DNA of 64,000 nucleotides from Nocardia abscessus (GCF_015477775.1 NZ_JADLQO010000009.1:248001-312000); one strand, 5' to 3'. Shown: positions 48,299-57,721, numbered from the stretch's first letter. A program made the numbers and translations. Notes: a model not told the origin generated them from the sequence alone.

Positions 48299-49543
48299 AT
48301 GATTTCCGACACCGAGACCTTTCCGACAGCGTCGCCCAGCGACTTCGATGGTCCGCGAGTGCGTCTCTACTGTGAAGAATTCGTGGCCGATCCGCACAAG
48401 TTCTACCGGGAGATGCGGCGGCGTTTCGGCTCCCTGGCCCCAGTAGAACTGGCGCCAGGTGTTCCGGCCACGCTGGTGATCGGATATCACGCAGCACTGC
48501 AAATCCTCCACGACCCGGAGCGTTTCCCCCCTGATCCGCGCGTCCGGGAAGGCGAGATTGCCGCCAACTGTCCGATCCGATCCATGATGGCGTGGCGGCT
48601 CAACCCACTTCGCAGCGCAGGCGAAGACCATACGCGGCACCGGTCGGCGGCAGCGAGTGCGCTCGGCAAGGTCGATCTGCACCGGCTGCACACCATCATC
48701 GAGCAGATCGCCATCCGGCAGATCAACTCGTTTCGCGAGGACGGACACTGCGATGTGGTAAGCCAGTACGCGCTGCCCGTCGTCTTCGGGACACTCAATG
48801 CGCTGCTCGGCAGCCCTTCGGTGATAAGCCAACGCGCGGCAATCGGGATGGCGGCGATTTTCGACACCGTCGACGCCGACCGCGGCAATCAGATGCTGTC
48901 CGAGGCGTTGGTGGAACTGACTCGGTTCAAACGCATCCATCCGGGCGCGGATGTCACCAGCTGGCTGATCGAGCATCCGGTAGGGCTGGACGACGACGAG
49001 ATGCTGCACCAGCTGTCGATGCTGTACGCCGCCGGAATCGAACCGCCGCTGAACCTGATCGCGAACACCATGCTTCTGCTGTTGACCGACGAGCGGTTCG
49101 CCGGAGAGGTGCTCGGCCGGAGTAGGTCGACCCGGGATGCGCTGGACGAGGTGTTGTTCAACGATCCGCCGATGTCGAACTACTACATCAGTTATCCGCG
49201 GCAGCCGGTTTTCCTCAACGGTTCCTGGTTGCCGGCCCATCAGCCGGTACTGATCAGCATGGCCGCCTGCAACAACGACCCGGCCATCCGGACCGGCGAT
49301 GTCACCGACAAGCGGTCGCATCTGGCGTTCAGTACGGGTCCGCACGCCTGCCCCGCACGCTCAGCCGCGGAGCTGATCGTGCAGGACGCGATCGACCAGC
49401 TGCTGGATGCCCTACCCGAGATCAAGTTGGCAGTGCCGGCGTCCCAGTTGCACTGGCGACGGGGGCCGTTCCACCAGGCGTTGTCCTCGCTCCCGGTCAT
49501 ATTCCCCAAGAGCCCGCCGATCCGTTCGGGCGGCAATCCGTAG
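48299..49543 (+). CDS. Atypical cytochrome P450 (CYP157-like, no ExxR)
   Basis: 414 residues; the ATG at 48299 lies 8 bases after AGGA (a GTG one codon earlier is possible). The heme ligand is Cys351 in HLAFSTGPHACPAR. The K-helix has DALDEVLFNDPP, so the ExxR arginine is replaced by Phe, and the I-helix reads YAAGIEPPLNLI without the acid-Thr pair. These are hallmarks of the CYP157 family, the known ExxR-less actinobacterial P450s, and the ending LHWRRGPFHQALSSLPVIF fits it. It is followed 51 bp later by a dehalogenase-like hydrolase and preceded by AraC-type repeats. Catalytic competence is uncertain. Confidence 0.85.
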   Translation: MISDTETFPTASPSDFDGPRVRLYCEEFVADPHKFYREMRRRFGSLAPVELAPGVPATLVIGYHAALQILHDPERFPPDPRVREGEIAANCPIRSMMAWRLNPLRSAGEDHTRHRSAAASALGKVDLHRLHTIIEQIAIRQINSFREDGHCDVVSQYALPVVFGTLNALLGSPSVISQRAAIGMAAIFDTVDADRGNQMLSEALVELTRFKRIHPGADVTSWLIEHPVGLDDDEMLHQLSMLYAAGIEPPLNLIANTMLLLLTDERFAGEVLGRSRSTRDALDEVLFNDPPMSNYYISYPRQPVFLNGSWLPAHQPVLISMAACNNDPAIRTGDVTDKRSHLAFSTGPHACPARSAAELIVQDAIDQLLDALPEIKLAVPASQLHWRRGPFHQALSSLPVIFPKSPPIRSGGNP

Positions 49544-49594
49544 GCTGCCGCGCGCTCGGGGGCACCACATGTAGTCTGGCATCGGAGGGGGCCA

Positions 49595-50455
49595 ATGCTG
49601 ATCGATTTCGTTCCCAACGCGAGTTTGTACCCTTTCGAGTCGCGTTGGTTCGACTCGACCGTCGGCCGGGTTCACTACATCGATGAGGGGACCGGACCGA
49701 CGATACTGTTCTGTCACGGCGCTCCGGCGTGGAGTTTCCTCTACCGCCACATCGTGAAGGACCTGCGCGACCGGTACCGGTGTATCGCCGTCGACTACCT
49801 AGGGTTCGGATTATCCGAACGTCCGGCGGGTTTCGGCTACACCATCGCCGAGCACACCGCAGTCCTCGGTGAGCTGATCGATCACCTGCAGCTCGACGGC
49901 TTCGTTCTGATGGGACACGATTGGGGTGGACCCATCGGTCTGGGCGCGGCCACCTCGCGCGCGGACCGGGTGAGCGGGATCGTGCTGGGCAACACGATGT
50001 TCTGGCCGATCGAAGCGAGGGCGAATCGGGCTTTCAGCGTGATCATGAGCAGCCGTCCGATGCAGCGGCGGATAGTCGAACAGAACTTCCTCGTCGAGCG
50101 TGTCCTGCTCGCAGAACTCGGGCGCAAGCTGACCGCTACCGAGGCCGACCACTACCGCGCGGTACAGCCCACCGCGGAGGCCCGGCGCGGACTCGCCGTG
50201 ATGCCCAGAGAAATTCGTGCCGCGCGGCCGCTGCTGGACCAACTTGCCCGAGATGTGCCCGCCCTGCTCGGCGACAAGCCGACCCTGTTGGTGTGGGGCA
50301 TGCGAGACATGGTGTTCCGCCCGAACGCCTGCTTCCCGCGAATGCGTGCCGCCTTCACCGATCTGGACATAGTGGAGCTGCCACACGCGCGGCACTTCAT
50401 TCAGGAACACGCACCGGACGCGATTACGGAGGCGATCGCGAAGCGATTCCCATAA
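49595..50455 (+). CDS. Haloalkane-dehalogenase-like alpha/beta hydrolase
   Basis: 286 residues, alpha/beta hydrolase fold with an aspartate nucleophile: VLMGHDWGGPIG (Asp109), as in haloalkane dehalogenases and epoxide hydrolases. It has VDYLGFGLSERP, the acid region WGMRDMVF and catalytic His267 in ARHFIQEHAPD. The loop is HGAPAWSFLYR (residues 41-51), where haloalkane dehalogenases have HGNP, so the halide-binding Asn is Ala and true dehalogenation is doubtful; the Trp is kept. It is probably co-transcribed with the CYP157-like gene and controlled by the AraC regulator downstream. Confidence 0.85.
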   Translation: MLIDFVPNASLYPFESRWFDSTVGRVHYIDEGTGPTILFCHGAPAWSFLYRHIVKDLRDRYRCIAVDYLGFGLSERPAGFGYTIAEHTAVLGELIDHLQLDGFVLMGHDWGGPIGLGAATSRADRVSGIVLGNTMFWPIEARANRAFSVIMSSRPMQRRIVEQNFLVERVLLAELGRKLTATEADHYRAVQPTAEARRGLAVMPREIRAARPLLDQLARDVPALLGDKPTLLVWGMRDMVFRPNACFPRMRAAFTDLDIVELPHARHFIQEHAPDAITEAIAKRFP

Positions 50456-50583
50456 GGACGATCGAGGAACCCCACACTGAGGCGGTGAAGCTCGACACGC
50501 CTTGGATCGACGTGACCGAGAGTCGGGGACATGCCCTCCCGATCGGGTGACAGCATGTCCAGTGTGACTCGGCACCTAGACGA

Positions 50584-50611
50584 TCTTGTAGGTTTGGGGC
50601 CGGTCTTGTAG
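50584..50611. promoter_or_regulatory. Direct repeat TCTTGTAG, candidate AraC autoregulatory site
   Basis: TCTTGTAG at 50584-50591 and 50604-50611 (20-bp period) just upstream of the AraC gene, the inverted counterpart of the CTTACAAGA pair before the P450 operon. The two pairs together suggest one regulator binding both promoters. Confidence 0.6.
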
Positions 50612-50640
50612 CTTGCGGCGGTGTGCGACAGTGTTTCCGC

Positions 50641-51621
50641 ATGACCGATCCGGAGTACCGGCAAGTTCCTTTCGACATGCGCGAAGACGAGTCGAAGGCC
50701 GACCGGACCGCGCGCTGGCACGACTGGCTCCATACTTGGCAAGGGACGGTCGGCCTCGCCTTCCACGACGACGACTTCAGCGCATCAGCGCTCGGCCAGA
50801 GCGTCGGCGAATTCCAGATCGTCGGATTCGAGTCCGGCGCCCTCGACTACCAGCGCTCTCAACGGGATGTGCGTGGCGACGGCGACTACGGCTACCGGCT
50901 CCTCATCCCGCTGGAAGGGAGTTTTAAATTCGCACAGGGTGATTCCATGGAGATATTCCGCCCGGGCAAAGTCTGCCTTTTCCACTGGGGCAGCCCCATG
51001 TACATGACACACGACGAGACAATTCGGGCGTTGATCATGACCGTGCCCGAAAAATCCATCCGCCTCGTCCACCCCGAAGACACCCCGCTCGCGCTGGATG
51101 AGACGCGGCCCGTCGTGCGCGCGCTGGACAGAGTGGTCCGTCAGCTCGCCGACAGCGAAGAACAGTGGACCACAGCAGATTTCGCCTACACATTCTCCAG
51201 TGCGCTGACGCTGCTCGAGGGGGGACTCACCCCGAATCGAGCCGTCACGCTGCGCGGAACCGAGAAGGATATCGAACGCGCGAAGGACGCTCAACGCGCA
51301 CGTATCTTGATAGAACAGAAGGCGAGCGACCCCACCGTGACGCCGGAAGCCATCGCCGAGATGTGCGGGATGTCCCTGAAGACGCTGCACACCGTGTTGA
51401 AGGCGACCGAAGGCCTCACACCGGGCGCGATGCTGCGCAAGATCCGCCTCGACCTCGCACGTCAGCGATTGTCCACTCCACTGCCCATCGACATGGACAG
51501 GATCGCCTCCGAGGTCGGCTTCACTACGACACGCAGATTCCGAGAGGCATTCCAACGGCAGTTCGGGCAAACCCCGGCCCAGCTGCGCGAAGAGTTGTTC
51601 GGTATAGGCGCCAAAGGATAG
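50641..51621 (+). CDS. AraC family transcriptional regulator
   Basis: 326 residues from the ATG at 50641 (a GTG at 50623 is in frame). The N-terminal cupin-like AraC-binding domain covers about residues 40-180 (FQIVGFESGALDYQRSQRDV, YRLLIPLEGSFKF, EIFRPGKVCLFHWGSPMYM). The C-terminal HTH_18 domain covers about 215-320 (AIAEMCGMSLKTLHTVLKAT, GAMLRKIRLDLARQRL, IASEVGFTTTRRFREAFQRQFG, TPAQLR). TCTTGTAG repeats at its own promoter and their inverse before the CYP157-like operon make it the likely regulator of that operon. Confidence 0.9.
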   Translation: MTDPEYRQVPFDMREDESKADRTARWHDWLHTWQGTVGLAFHDDDFSASALGQSVGEFQIVGFESGALDYQRSQRDVRGDGDYGYRLLIPLEGSFKFAQGDSMEIFRPGKVCLFHWGSPMYMTHDETIRALIMTVPEKSIRLVHPEDTPLALDETRPVVRALDRVVRQLADSEEQWTTADFAYTFSSALTLLEGGLTPNRAVTLRGTEKDIERAKDAQRARILIEQKASDPTVTPEAIAEMCGMSLKTLHTVLKATEGLTPGAMLRKIRLDLARQRLSTPLPIDMDRIASEVGFTTTRRFREAFQRQFGQTPAQLREELFGIGAKG

Positions 51622-51825
51622 CCCGTAGGGGATTCGGTTTCGCTGTCGCGCGGCGACTGGCCGTCGATGCGCGCTCGGCGTTGCGAGCATTGGCTTTTCG
51701 ATGCCATGGCTCCACCTCTGCGCCGGTTCAGGTGCTGGATGTCCCGCCAGGCTGCCGCGGTGCCGCCCTTGCGGGGTGGCATTCATGCTGTGCCGCCGGA
51801 CAGCGCGCGACGGTAGCCTGGCGCC

Positions 51826-52440
51826 ATGATCGTTCGCGGACTGATCGTCGCAGCCCTCGTGGTTGTCGGCATTGCCGGATGCTCACCGGACAAAGAGAAG
51901 GTGATCTCGATGCGCGCGGTGCGCACCGCCGCTGCCGACGCCTCACCCTCGTCCTGCCCGATCCAGCTCGATGTGCCCGCGGCACTGAGCGCGGCGAAGG
52001 TCGGCGGCGAGGCCCGGTTCGATTCGGCGCGGACGCAGGTCTCGGCGAGCGAGACTCCGGCAGAGGATCCGGTGGCCGCACAGCGGAGCGGGCAGCGCCC
52101 GGTCGATGCCGCCGCAGGGGCGTCCATCGAATGCGAGTACCGGCTCGGACAGCACCCGCTGCGAGTCCAAGTGATCGCGACTCATGCAGGACGGTCGGTC
52201 AACCTGTTGGCCGCGCGAGTCAGCAGGGAGGCCCACCTGACCCGCGACGAACTCGACCGCTTTTTGTCCGCACCGCCCGGTGCCGGCGAGGTCGAGGTTG
52301 TCGGTGGCGCGGTCGCGGTGGGCGGGCTCGCCATCGACTACGGAGATGCCACGATACTGGTCTCCTCGGAGGCTCCCGAAGTGCGCGAAGCCACCCTCGA
52401 GCAGGTCACCAGGGCACTCATCGACCAGGTGAAGTTCTGA
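51826..52440 (+). CDS. Putative lipoprotein
   Basis: 204 residues with a lipoprotein signal (MIVRGLIVAALVVVGIAGC; lipobox GIAGC, Cys19). The mature part has two conserved cysteines (SSCPIQLDVPAALSA and SIECEYRLG) likely to form a disulfide outside the membrane. No enzyme motif is visible. It ends just before a strong bidirectional hairpin and faces the DUF7144-like membrane gene. Surface-anchored, function unknown. Confidence 0.8.
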   Translation: MIVRGLIVAALVVVGIAGCSPDKEKVISMRAVRTAAADASPSSCPIQLDVPAALSAAKVGGEARFDSARTQVSASETPAEDPVAAQRSGQRPVDAAAGASIECEYRLGQHPLRVQVIATHAGRSVNLLAARVSREAHLTRDELDRFLSAPPGAGEVEVVGGAVAVGGLAIDYGDATILVSSEAPEVREATLEQVTRALIDQVKF

Positions 52441-52514
52441 GGTTCCACCGTCCGTTCGGGGCCGTCCCGGGCAAGCACGGCCCCCGGTCGATTGCGGGGG
52501 CGGGATGTGCTGAG

Positions 52515-52548
52515 ACGCCGGAAGCCGCGTGTCCGTGGCTTCCGGCGT
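52515..52548. terminator. Bidirectional hairpin terminator
   Basis: A perfect 12-bp stem ACGCCGGAAGCC / GGCTTCCGGCGT with a 10-nt loop, between the convergent lipoprotein (+) and membrane protein (-) genes. Confidence 0.8.
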
Positions 52549-52557
52549 GTCCGCACG

Positions 52558-52971
52558 TCAGGCGCGGTCCGGGTGCCAAGTGGTGACGGCCCAGATGACT
52601 ACGACATCGAGTGCGATCACAAGGATCGACCACCCCGGGTAATAGGGGAGCCACAGGAAGTTGCCGAGGATGGACAGACCGGCGAGTATCACGGCTATCA
52701 CCCTGGCCCACGCCGCTCCGGTCATCAGTCCGAGTGCGGAGATCACCAACAGGATGCCGAGGACGAGATGGATCCATCCCCACCCGGTCGTGTTGAACTG
52801 GTAGGTGTACTCGGGTCCTGCTACGTAGATTTCGTCTTTGGCTATCGCGGAGATTCCTTGAAGAATCGAGGCGACGCCGGTGATCATCAGGAGGACCGCC
52901 GCGCCGATCGACGTGCCGGCCGCGACGGCCTGTCTGGTCGGGGACTGGTCGGGTTCGGTTGTCCTGGCCAT
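52558..52971 (-). CDS. DUF7144-like membrane protein
   Basis: 137 residues with four transmembrane helices (AAVLLMITGVASILQGI, WGWIHLVLGILLVISALGL, ARVIAVILAGLSILGNFLWL, WSILVIALDVVVIWAVT) and a conserved YVAGPEYTYQFNTTGWGWIH segment between helices 1 and 2. This matches the small four-helix actinobacterial family DUF7144. The start is the ATG at 52971. Function unknown; it stands alone on the minus strand. Confidence 0.8.
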   Translation of the reverse strand: MARTTEPDQSPTRQAVAAGTSIGAAVLLMITGVASILQGISAIAKDEIYVAGPEYTYQFNTTGWGWIHLVLGILLVISALGLMTGAAWARVIAVILAGLSILGNFLWLPYYPGWSILVIALDVVVIWAVTTWHPDRA

Positions 52972-53784
52972 GGGTCACACCTCTGCTGGGTGGTCGTGTA
53001 ATCGGATTTCGCTCAGCACCCGTCGCCGCCGCGCGGTTGATCGGGGTGAGTCGGCTGGTTCCGGGTGAGCCGATCCGGGGCTCGTTTTTCCAAGAGTATG
53101 GTTGCCGGATCCGTCACCGGACGGTGCCGCGTTTGCGTGGTCCCATGAAACGTACGCATAGGGTGAACGGAGAGGTATTTCCCGAACTCGTGGACCACGT
53201 AAGCCAATGCGCGCGAAATCAAATCCTCGAACAGCCTGGTTGACTGTCCGAGCCGTGAATGTCGAGGACGACTCCCTGGGCCTCGCGACTCCTTCTCGCT
53301 TCTTCGCTTATCTGGCTCGAATTGCACTTCGGGGAATCCCACCGGCAACGCGGGCGGGGCAACGTTCAGGATCTGGGACCACACACCACATTGTGTGTGA
53401 TCTAGACCACGATAACACCTCCCGCTTCGCTTCTTAAGTGTCATGAGGATGTCTGGTTTCACTTGTCAGTCGGTGCCGAAGCCGGTTCAGCAGGCGTGCC
53501 ACCAGCGCAATCTTGCGGACAGCTGTGCCGATCAGTCGCACTCGACACCTAGGCGGGACGTCCGGATCGGAGCGCTGATCATTGTCGCTTCAGGTGTCCT
53601 ACAAACGTGTCGGAGAGGGTGGCGAAAGCACTTCATCCAGCTGGTCGTTTTTGTCAGACTCTCCCGTTCTACGCGGCGGGAGCGCACACTGAAGGAGGGT
53701 GCTTCCGGACGGCGTGTGCGCGGTTCGGACAAAGCGACTGTTGATTATGCACTGTGTCTAATTCTTATGAGTCGAGGAGTGCTT
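52972..53784. other. Long upstream region of the GH15 gene
   Basis: 813 bp without a convincing gene. Composition is noticeably less GC-rich than the genes (for example around 53380-53440 and 53740-53770), consistent with regulatory DNA. TTGATT at about 53740 and TAATTC near 53758 could be promoter elements for the downstream gene. The open frame upstream of 53785 is not supported as coding. Confidence 0.45.
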
Positions 53785-55629
53785 GTGAACGCATACCCAT
53801 CGATCGCTGAGCACGGCATTGTCGGTGATCTGCAGACTGCGGCTTTGGTGTCCTCGGCGGGCACGATCGACTGGTGGTGTACTCCGAGATTCGATTCGCC
53901 GAGCGTTTTCGCGTCGCTGTTGGACAGCGAGCGCGGTGGTTTCTGCCGATTGGCCATTGATTCCGCGGTGGAGAACGCGGCGGTTCGGCAGCTGTATATG
54001 CCCGACACAGCCATTCTCGTCACCAGGTTCATGGCGCCGGACGGGGTCGGTGAGGTCGGAGACTTCATGGACCCGATCCAGGATCCGGTGGCCACCGATC
54101 GGCACCGGCTGGTGCGAGTGGTCCGGGTGGTGCGAGGTACTCTGCCGTTCACACTCACCTGCAGGCCGCGGTTCGACTACGGTCGTGCCTCGCACCAACT
54201 GGAAATGCGCGACGACCGAGCAGCGGTCTTCCACGGTCCGGGAACGGACCTGCACCTGCAGGTGACCGATCCGATGACGCTGGAGTCCGAGGACGGTGAC
54301 ATCACCGCACGGTTCACCCTCTCCGAAGGCCAAACCGCGGTAGTGGCGTTGACCAGCATGGCGAGCGAGGGCTCGGCGCCTGCGCATCCGGGGTGGGACG
54401 ATACGGTGGCCGACTTGGAGCGGTGCCGCAGCTTCTGGCAGTCCTGGTTGCGTTCGTCCAAGTATCGCGGCCGGTGGCGGGACATGGTGAATCGTTCGGC
54501 CATCACATTGAAACTGCTGACCTACGCACCGAGTGGGGCGCCGATCGCCGCAGCGACCATGGGCCTGCCTGAACAGGTGGGCGGCGAGCGCAACTGGGAC
54601 TACCGCTATACCTGGATTCGGGATGCTTCTCTGTCGGTGCGCGCGCTGATCGATTTGGGCTTCACCGAAGAGGCGTACGCCTTCCGGCGCTGGCTGCGCG
54701 ACCGTCTCGATGCCGGCGACACTGCCTCGGGGGAGCCGTTGCAGATCATGTACCGGATCGATGGCGACCCGCGGCTGGACGAGGAGGTACTCGACCACTT
54801 GGAGGGCTATCGGGGTTCGGCGCCGGTACGGGTCGGCAATGCGGCGGCGGATCAGGTTCAGCTCGATATCTATGGCGAGGCCGCCGACGCCCTGGCTCAG
54901 TCGCCGGACATCGGTGGCATTTGGGGGTGGAGGTCGTTCGCGAACCTCACCGACTGGCTGGCCGAGCACTGGGACCGGCCCGATGAGGGAATCTGGGAGA
55001 CGCGCGGTGGGCAGCAGGAGTTCACCTACAGCCGTCTGATGACGTGGGTCGCGTTCGATCGCGGTGTCCGGCTGGCCACCGACTTCTCACGTCCGGCGAA
55101 TATCGCCCGCTGGACGCAGGCGCGTGACGAGGTGTTCGCCCAGATCGTCGAACGCGGATGGAGCTCGAAGCGACAGGCATTCGTGCAGCATTATGCGACC
55201 GATGTGCTGGATGCGTCGCTGTTGCTCATGCCGAGAATGGGTTTTCTGTCGCCCAAGGATCCGGCATGGCTGAGCACCCTTGATGCCATGGACGACGAAC
55301 TGGTCAGCGACAGCCTGGTCTACCGCTACGACCCCGAAGCGTCCCCGGATGGTCTGCGCGGCGTAGAAGGAACCTTCAACCTGTGCAGCTTCCTGTATGT
55401 GGAGGCGCTTGCTCGTGCGGGACGGCTGACCCAGGCCCGGTACGCCTTCGACAAGATGCTCACCTACGCCAATCACGTCGGTCTCTTCGCCGAAGAGATC
55501 GGCCCTTCCGGTGAGCAGTTGGGCAATTTCCCGCAGGCGTTCACGCACCTGGCCCTGGTCGCGGCCGCCATGGCTCTGGACGAACAACTCGACCGCGCCG
55601 AGGCTCGGCCGGCGGCGATGTCCGGATAG
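53785..55629 (+). CDS. Glycoside hydrolase family 15 (glucoamylase/trehalase-like)
   Basis: 614 residues. The GTG at 53785 is preceded by CGAGGAG; upstream starts lack support. The (alpha/alpha)6 catalytic domain has ERNWDYRYTWIRDASLSVRA, MYRIDGDPRLDEEVLDHLEG, PVRVGNAAADQVQLDIYGE and the acidic DRPDEGIWETRGGQQEFTYS catalytic region, and ends with EGTFNLCSFLYVEALARAG. The N-terminal AYPSIAEHGIVGDLQTAALV and TIDWWCTPRFDSPS are typical of bacterial cytoplasmic GH15 (mycobacterial-type trehalase or glucan glucosidase). No signal peptide, so it acts inside the cell. It is followed 13 bp later by an MFS exporter gene. Confidence 0.9.
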   Translation: MNAYPSIAEHGIVGDLQTAALVSSAGTIDWWCTPRFDSPSVFASLLDSERGGFCRLAIDSAVENAAVRQLYMPDTAILVTRFMAPDGVGEVGDFMDPIQDPVATDRHRLVRVVRVVRGTLPFTLTCRPRFDYGRASHQLEMRDDRAAVFHGPGTDLHLQVTDPMTLESEDGDITARFTLSEGQTAVVALTSMASEGSAPAHPGWDDTVADLERCRSFWQSWLRSSKYRGRWRDMVNRSAITLKLLTYAPSGAPIAAATMGLPEQVGGERNWDYRYTWIRDASLSVRALIDLGFTEEAYAFRRWLRDRLDAGDTASGEPLQIMYRIDGDPRLDEEVLDHLEGYRGSAPVRVGNAAADQVQLDIYGEAADALAQSPDIGGIWGWRSFANLTDWLAEHWDRPDEGIWETRGGQQEFTYSRLMTWVAFDRGVRLATDFSRPANIARWTQARDEVFAQIVERGWSSKRQAFVQHYATDVLDASLLLMPRMGFLSPKDPAWLSTLDAMDDELVSDSLVYRYDPEASPDGLRGVEGTFNLCSFLYVEALARAGRLTQARYAFDKMLTYANHVGLFAEEIGPSGEQLGNFPQAFTHLALVAAAMALDEQLDRAEARPAAMSG

Positions 55630-55642
55630 GCCGAGCCGCCGG

Positions 55643-57052
55643 ATGGCCGGTACCGGTGTGTCCAGCCCGCCCCGCGGAGCGCTTGTTCCGCTGGCGCTCG
55701 CGCAGTTCATCTGCAGCTTCGCCGGTTCGAATATGAACGTGATGATCAACGACATCAGCGCTGATCTGAACACCACCGTGCAGGGTGTGCAGACCGTGAT
55801 CACGATCTTCCTGTTGGTGATGGCGGCGTTGATGATTCCGGGCGGCAAGATCACCGACCGGTACGGCCGTAAACGCTGTTTCATGGCGGGCCTGATCGTG
55901 TACGGCGTAGGCGCGGTGCTCAGCGCCCTCGCACCTGGGCTGGGCGTGCTCATCCTGGGCAACTCGATTCTCGAGGGTGTCGGCACCGCGATGCTGATAC
56001 CGCCCGTCTACATCATGACGACCTTGCTGTTCACCGAAGCGCCGTCCCGCGCGCGAGCATTCGGCGCGATCATGGCGATGGGCGGGATCGGCGCCGCGGC
56101 GGGCCCCCTTCTCGGCGGGCTCATCACCTCGGGACTCAGTTGGCGCGCGGCCTTCGCGTTCCAAGCGTTGGTGGTCGGGTTGATCGTGGTGCTCGGTCGC
56201 CGCATCACCGACCCGTTGCCCCCGGACCCGGCCAAGTCGTTGGACATCTCCGGCACGGCGTTGTCTGCGATCGGGCTGGTCTTGCTGGTGATGGGGATTC
56301 TGGCCGCCGACAACGACATCCGGCTGATGTTCGGGCTGCTCGCGGCTGGAGCGGTATTCCTGATGTGGTTCTTCCTGTCGATTCGCGCGAAAGAGCGGGC
56401 CGGGCACGAGCCTTTGATCTCGACCAGCCTGTTCCGCAACCGCACTTCCAACCTCGGCCTGATCACCCAGAACATTCAATGGCTGATGCTGATGGGGACC
56501 TCGTTCGTGGTCGCCGCGTACCTGCAAGTCGTCCGGGGATATGACGCTGTTCAGACCGGCGTGATCTTCACCGCCGCCACGGTAGGGCTGCTGGTGTCGT
56601 CGCTCGCCGCCGCACGGCTGGCGCGGCGGCGAGCCCAGCGCACTCTCATCGTCGCCGGGTTTCTCGTGACGGTCGTTGGTATCGCCGCGCTACTCGCTTT
56701 GGCGGGCCGCTCCCTCAACCCGTGGGCTTTCGCCCCGGGACTGCTGCTGATCGGGGTGGGGCTGGGCGTGATGCTGACCCCCTCGGTCACGATCGTGCAG
56801 TCCAGCTTCGACGAGGAGCAACAGGGTGAGATCTCCGGGTTGTCGCGCAGCGTGTCGAACCTCGGCTCCGCACTCGGCACGGCTGTCGCGGGGACCATCC
56901 TCGTCGCGGGCCTGACAAGTCACGCCTACGCGGCCGCGTTGACCACTCTGGCCGCCGTCGGGATCATCGGGTTGCTCGCTGCGGTATCGCTGCCCCGGAA
57001 CGACTCCCGAGCGCCCGAAGTGCGGGATGACGGCGGCGTGCAGAGCCCATGA
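55643..57052 (+). CDS. MFS drug exporter (14-TM, DHA2 type)
   Basis: About 469 residues starting at the ATG at 55643, 13 bp after the GH15 gene. About 14 transmembrane helices; MFS motif A in GGKITDRYGRKRCF, motif C-like MGGIGAAAGPLLGGLI, and a late LTPSVTIVQSSFDEEQQGEI loop. This resembles multidrug exporters of the DHA2 family. It is probably co-transcribed with GH15, although a functional link is not obvious. Confidence 0.9.
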   Translation: MAGTGVSSPPRGALVPLALAQFICSFAGSNMNVMINDISADLNTTVQGVQTVITIFLLVMAALMIPGGKITDRYGRKRCFMAGLIVYGVGAVLSALAPGLGVLILGNSILEGVGTAMLIPPVYIMTTLLFTEAPSRARAFGAIMAMGGIGAAAGPLLGGLITSGLSWRAAFAFQALVVGLIVVLGRRITDPLPPDPAKSLDISGTALSAIGLVLLVMGILAADNDIRLMFGLLAAGAVFLMWFFLSIRAKERAGHEPLISTSLFRNRTSNLGLITQNIQWLMLMGTSFVVAAYLQVVRGYDAVQTGVIFTAATVGLLVSSLAAARLARRRAQRTLIVAGFLVTVVGIAALLALAGRSLNPWAFAPGLLLIGVGLGVMLTPSVTIVQSSFDEEQQGEISGLSRSVSNLGSALGTAVAGTILVAGLTSHAYAAALTTLAAVGIIGLLAAVSLPRNDSRAPEVRDDGGVQSP

Positions 57053-57184
57053 CACCTCTGGTCCGTCCTGCGCTGCGGCGGCAAGCGAGACGCCCCACGA
57101 CAGGTTCCATCGAGGAAAGGACCGAGCCCGGTTTCGGGACGCGGTCGGCGCGGCTCGGAGGTTCGACGAAGGAGAGGAGGTCTC

Positions 57185-57721
57185 GTGGACACCGATCCGC
57201 ATGCCCTGTTGCACGGCCCATTGTTCTCGCGTACCACGCCGTTGGATGGCGACAATGCGGCCAGCCGCATCAGCGCCTACATCTACGGCAATGTCCTGGT
57301 TCTCGCGGCACTGGTGCCGGTCGTCACGGGAGACAAGCACGTAGGAATCCTGGTGGTCCTCGGAACAGCCTTGTCCACGTTCGTCGCTCATGCCTTCGCC
57401 GAAGCGGTCGGGCACAGCGTGCGTCGTCGTAGTGCACTGACGAGGGCCGAGAAAATCCGCGATCTGCGCAATTCGGTCCCGATCCTCAGTTCCGCGGTAC
57501 TACCATGCGCCATTCTCGCGATCGGATGGCTGGGCTGGTTGGAGCCGAGAACCGCGCAGGTAGTCGCGGAACTGACGGTTCTGATCCGGATCGGGGGCAT
57601 CGTGTTCGTCATCGGCCGGCTCAATGGGCAGCGTCCTACGCGAGAGTCGGTGTTCGGTGCTGTCCTGTTGACGGTGATCGCCGCGACCGTTGTGGTCGTG
57701 AAGATCGCGCTCGGCCACTGA
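57185..57721 (+). CDS. Conserved membrane protein
   Basis: 178 residues starting at GTG, preceded by AAGGAGAGGAGG. Four or so transmembrane helices (VLVLAALVPVVTG, VGILVVLGTALSTFVAHAFA, AVLPCAILAIGWLGWL, LLTVIAATVVVVKIALG) and a charged loop SVRRRSALTRAEKIRDLRN. No family assigned with confidence. It lies 132 bp after the MFS gene on the same strand and 138 bp before a membrane hydrolase. Confidence 0.7.
   Translation: MDTDPHALLHGPLFSRTTPLDGDNAASRISAYIYGNVLVLAALVPVVTGDKHVGILVVLGTALSTFVAHAFAEAVGHSVRRRSALTRAEKIRDLRNSVPILSSAVLPCAILAIGWLGWLEPRTAQVVAELTVLIRIGGIVFVIGRLNGQRPTRESVFGAVLLTVIAATVVVVKIALGH

Noticed and set aside
53013..53462. 149-codon minus-strand frame upstream of the GH15 gene
   Set aside because: No ribosome-binding site, biased composition and no family resemblance; the region looks regulatory.
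53443..53784. 114-codon N-terminal extension of the GH15 protein
   Set aside because: The family begins at AYPSIAEHG, the extension has no homologous look, and a good ribosome-binding site precedes the GTG at 53785.
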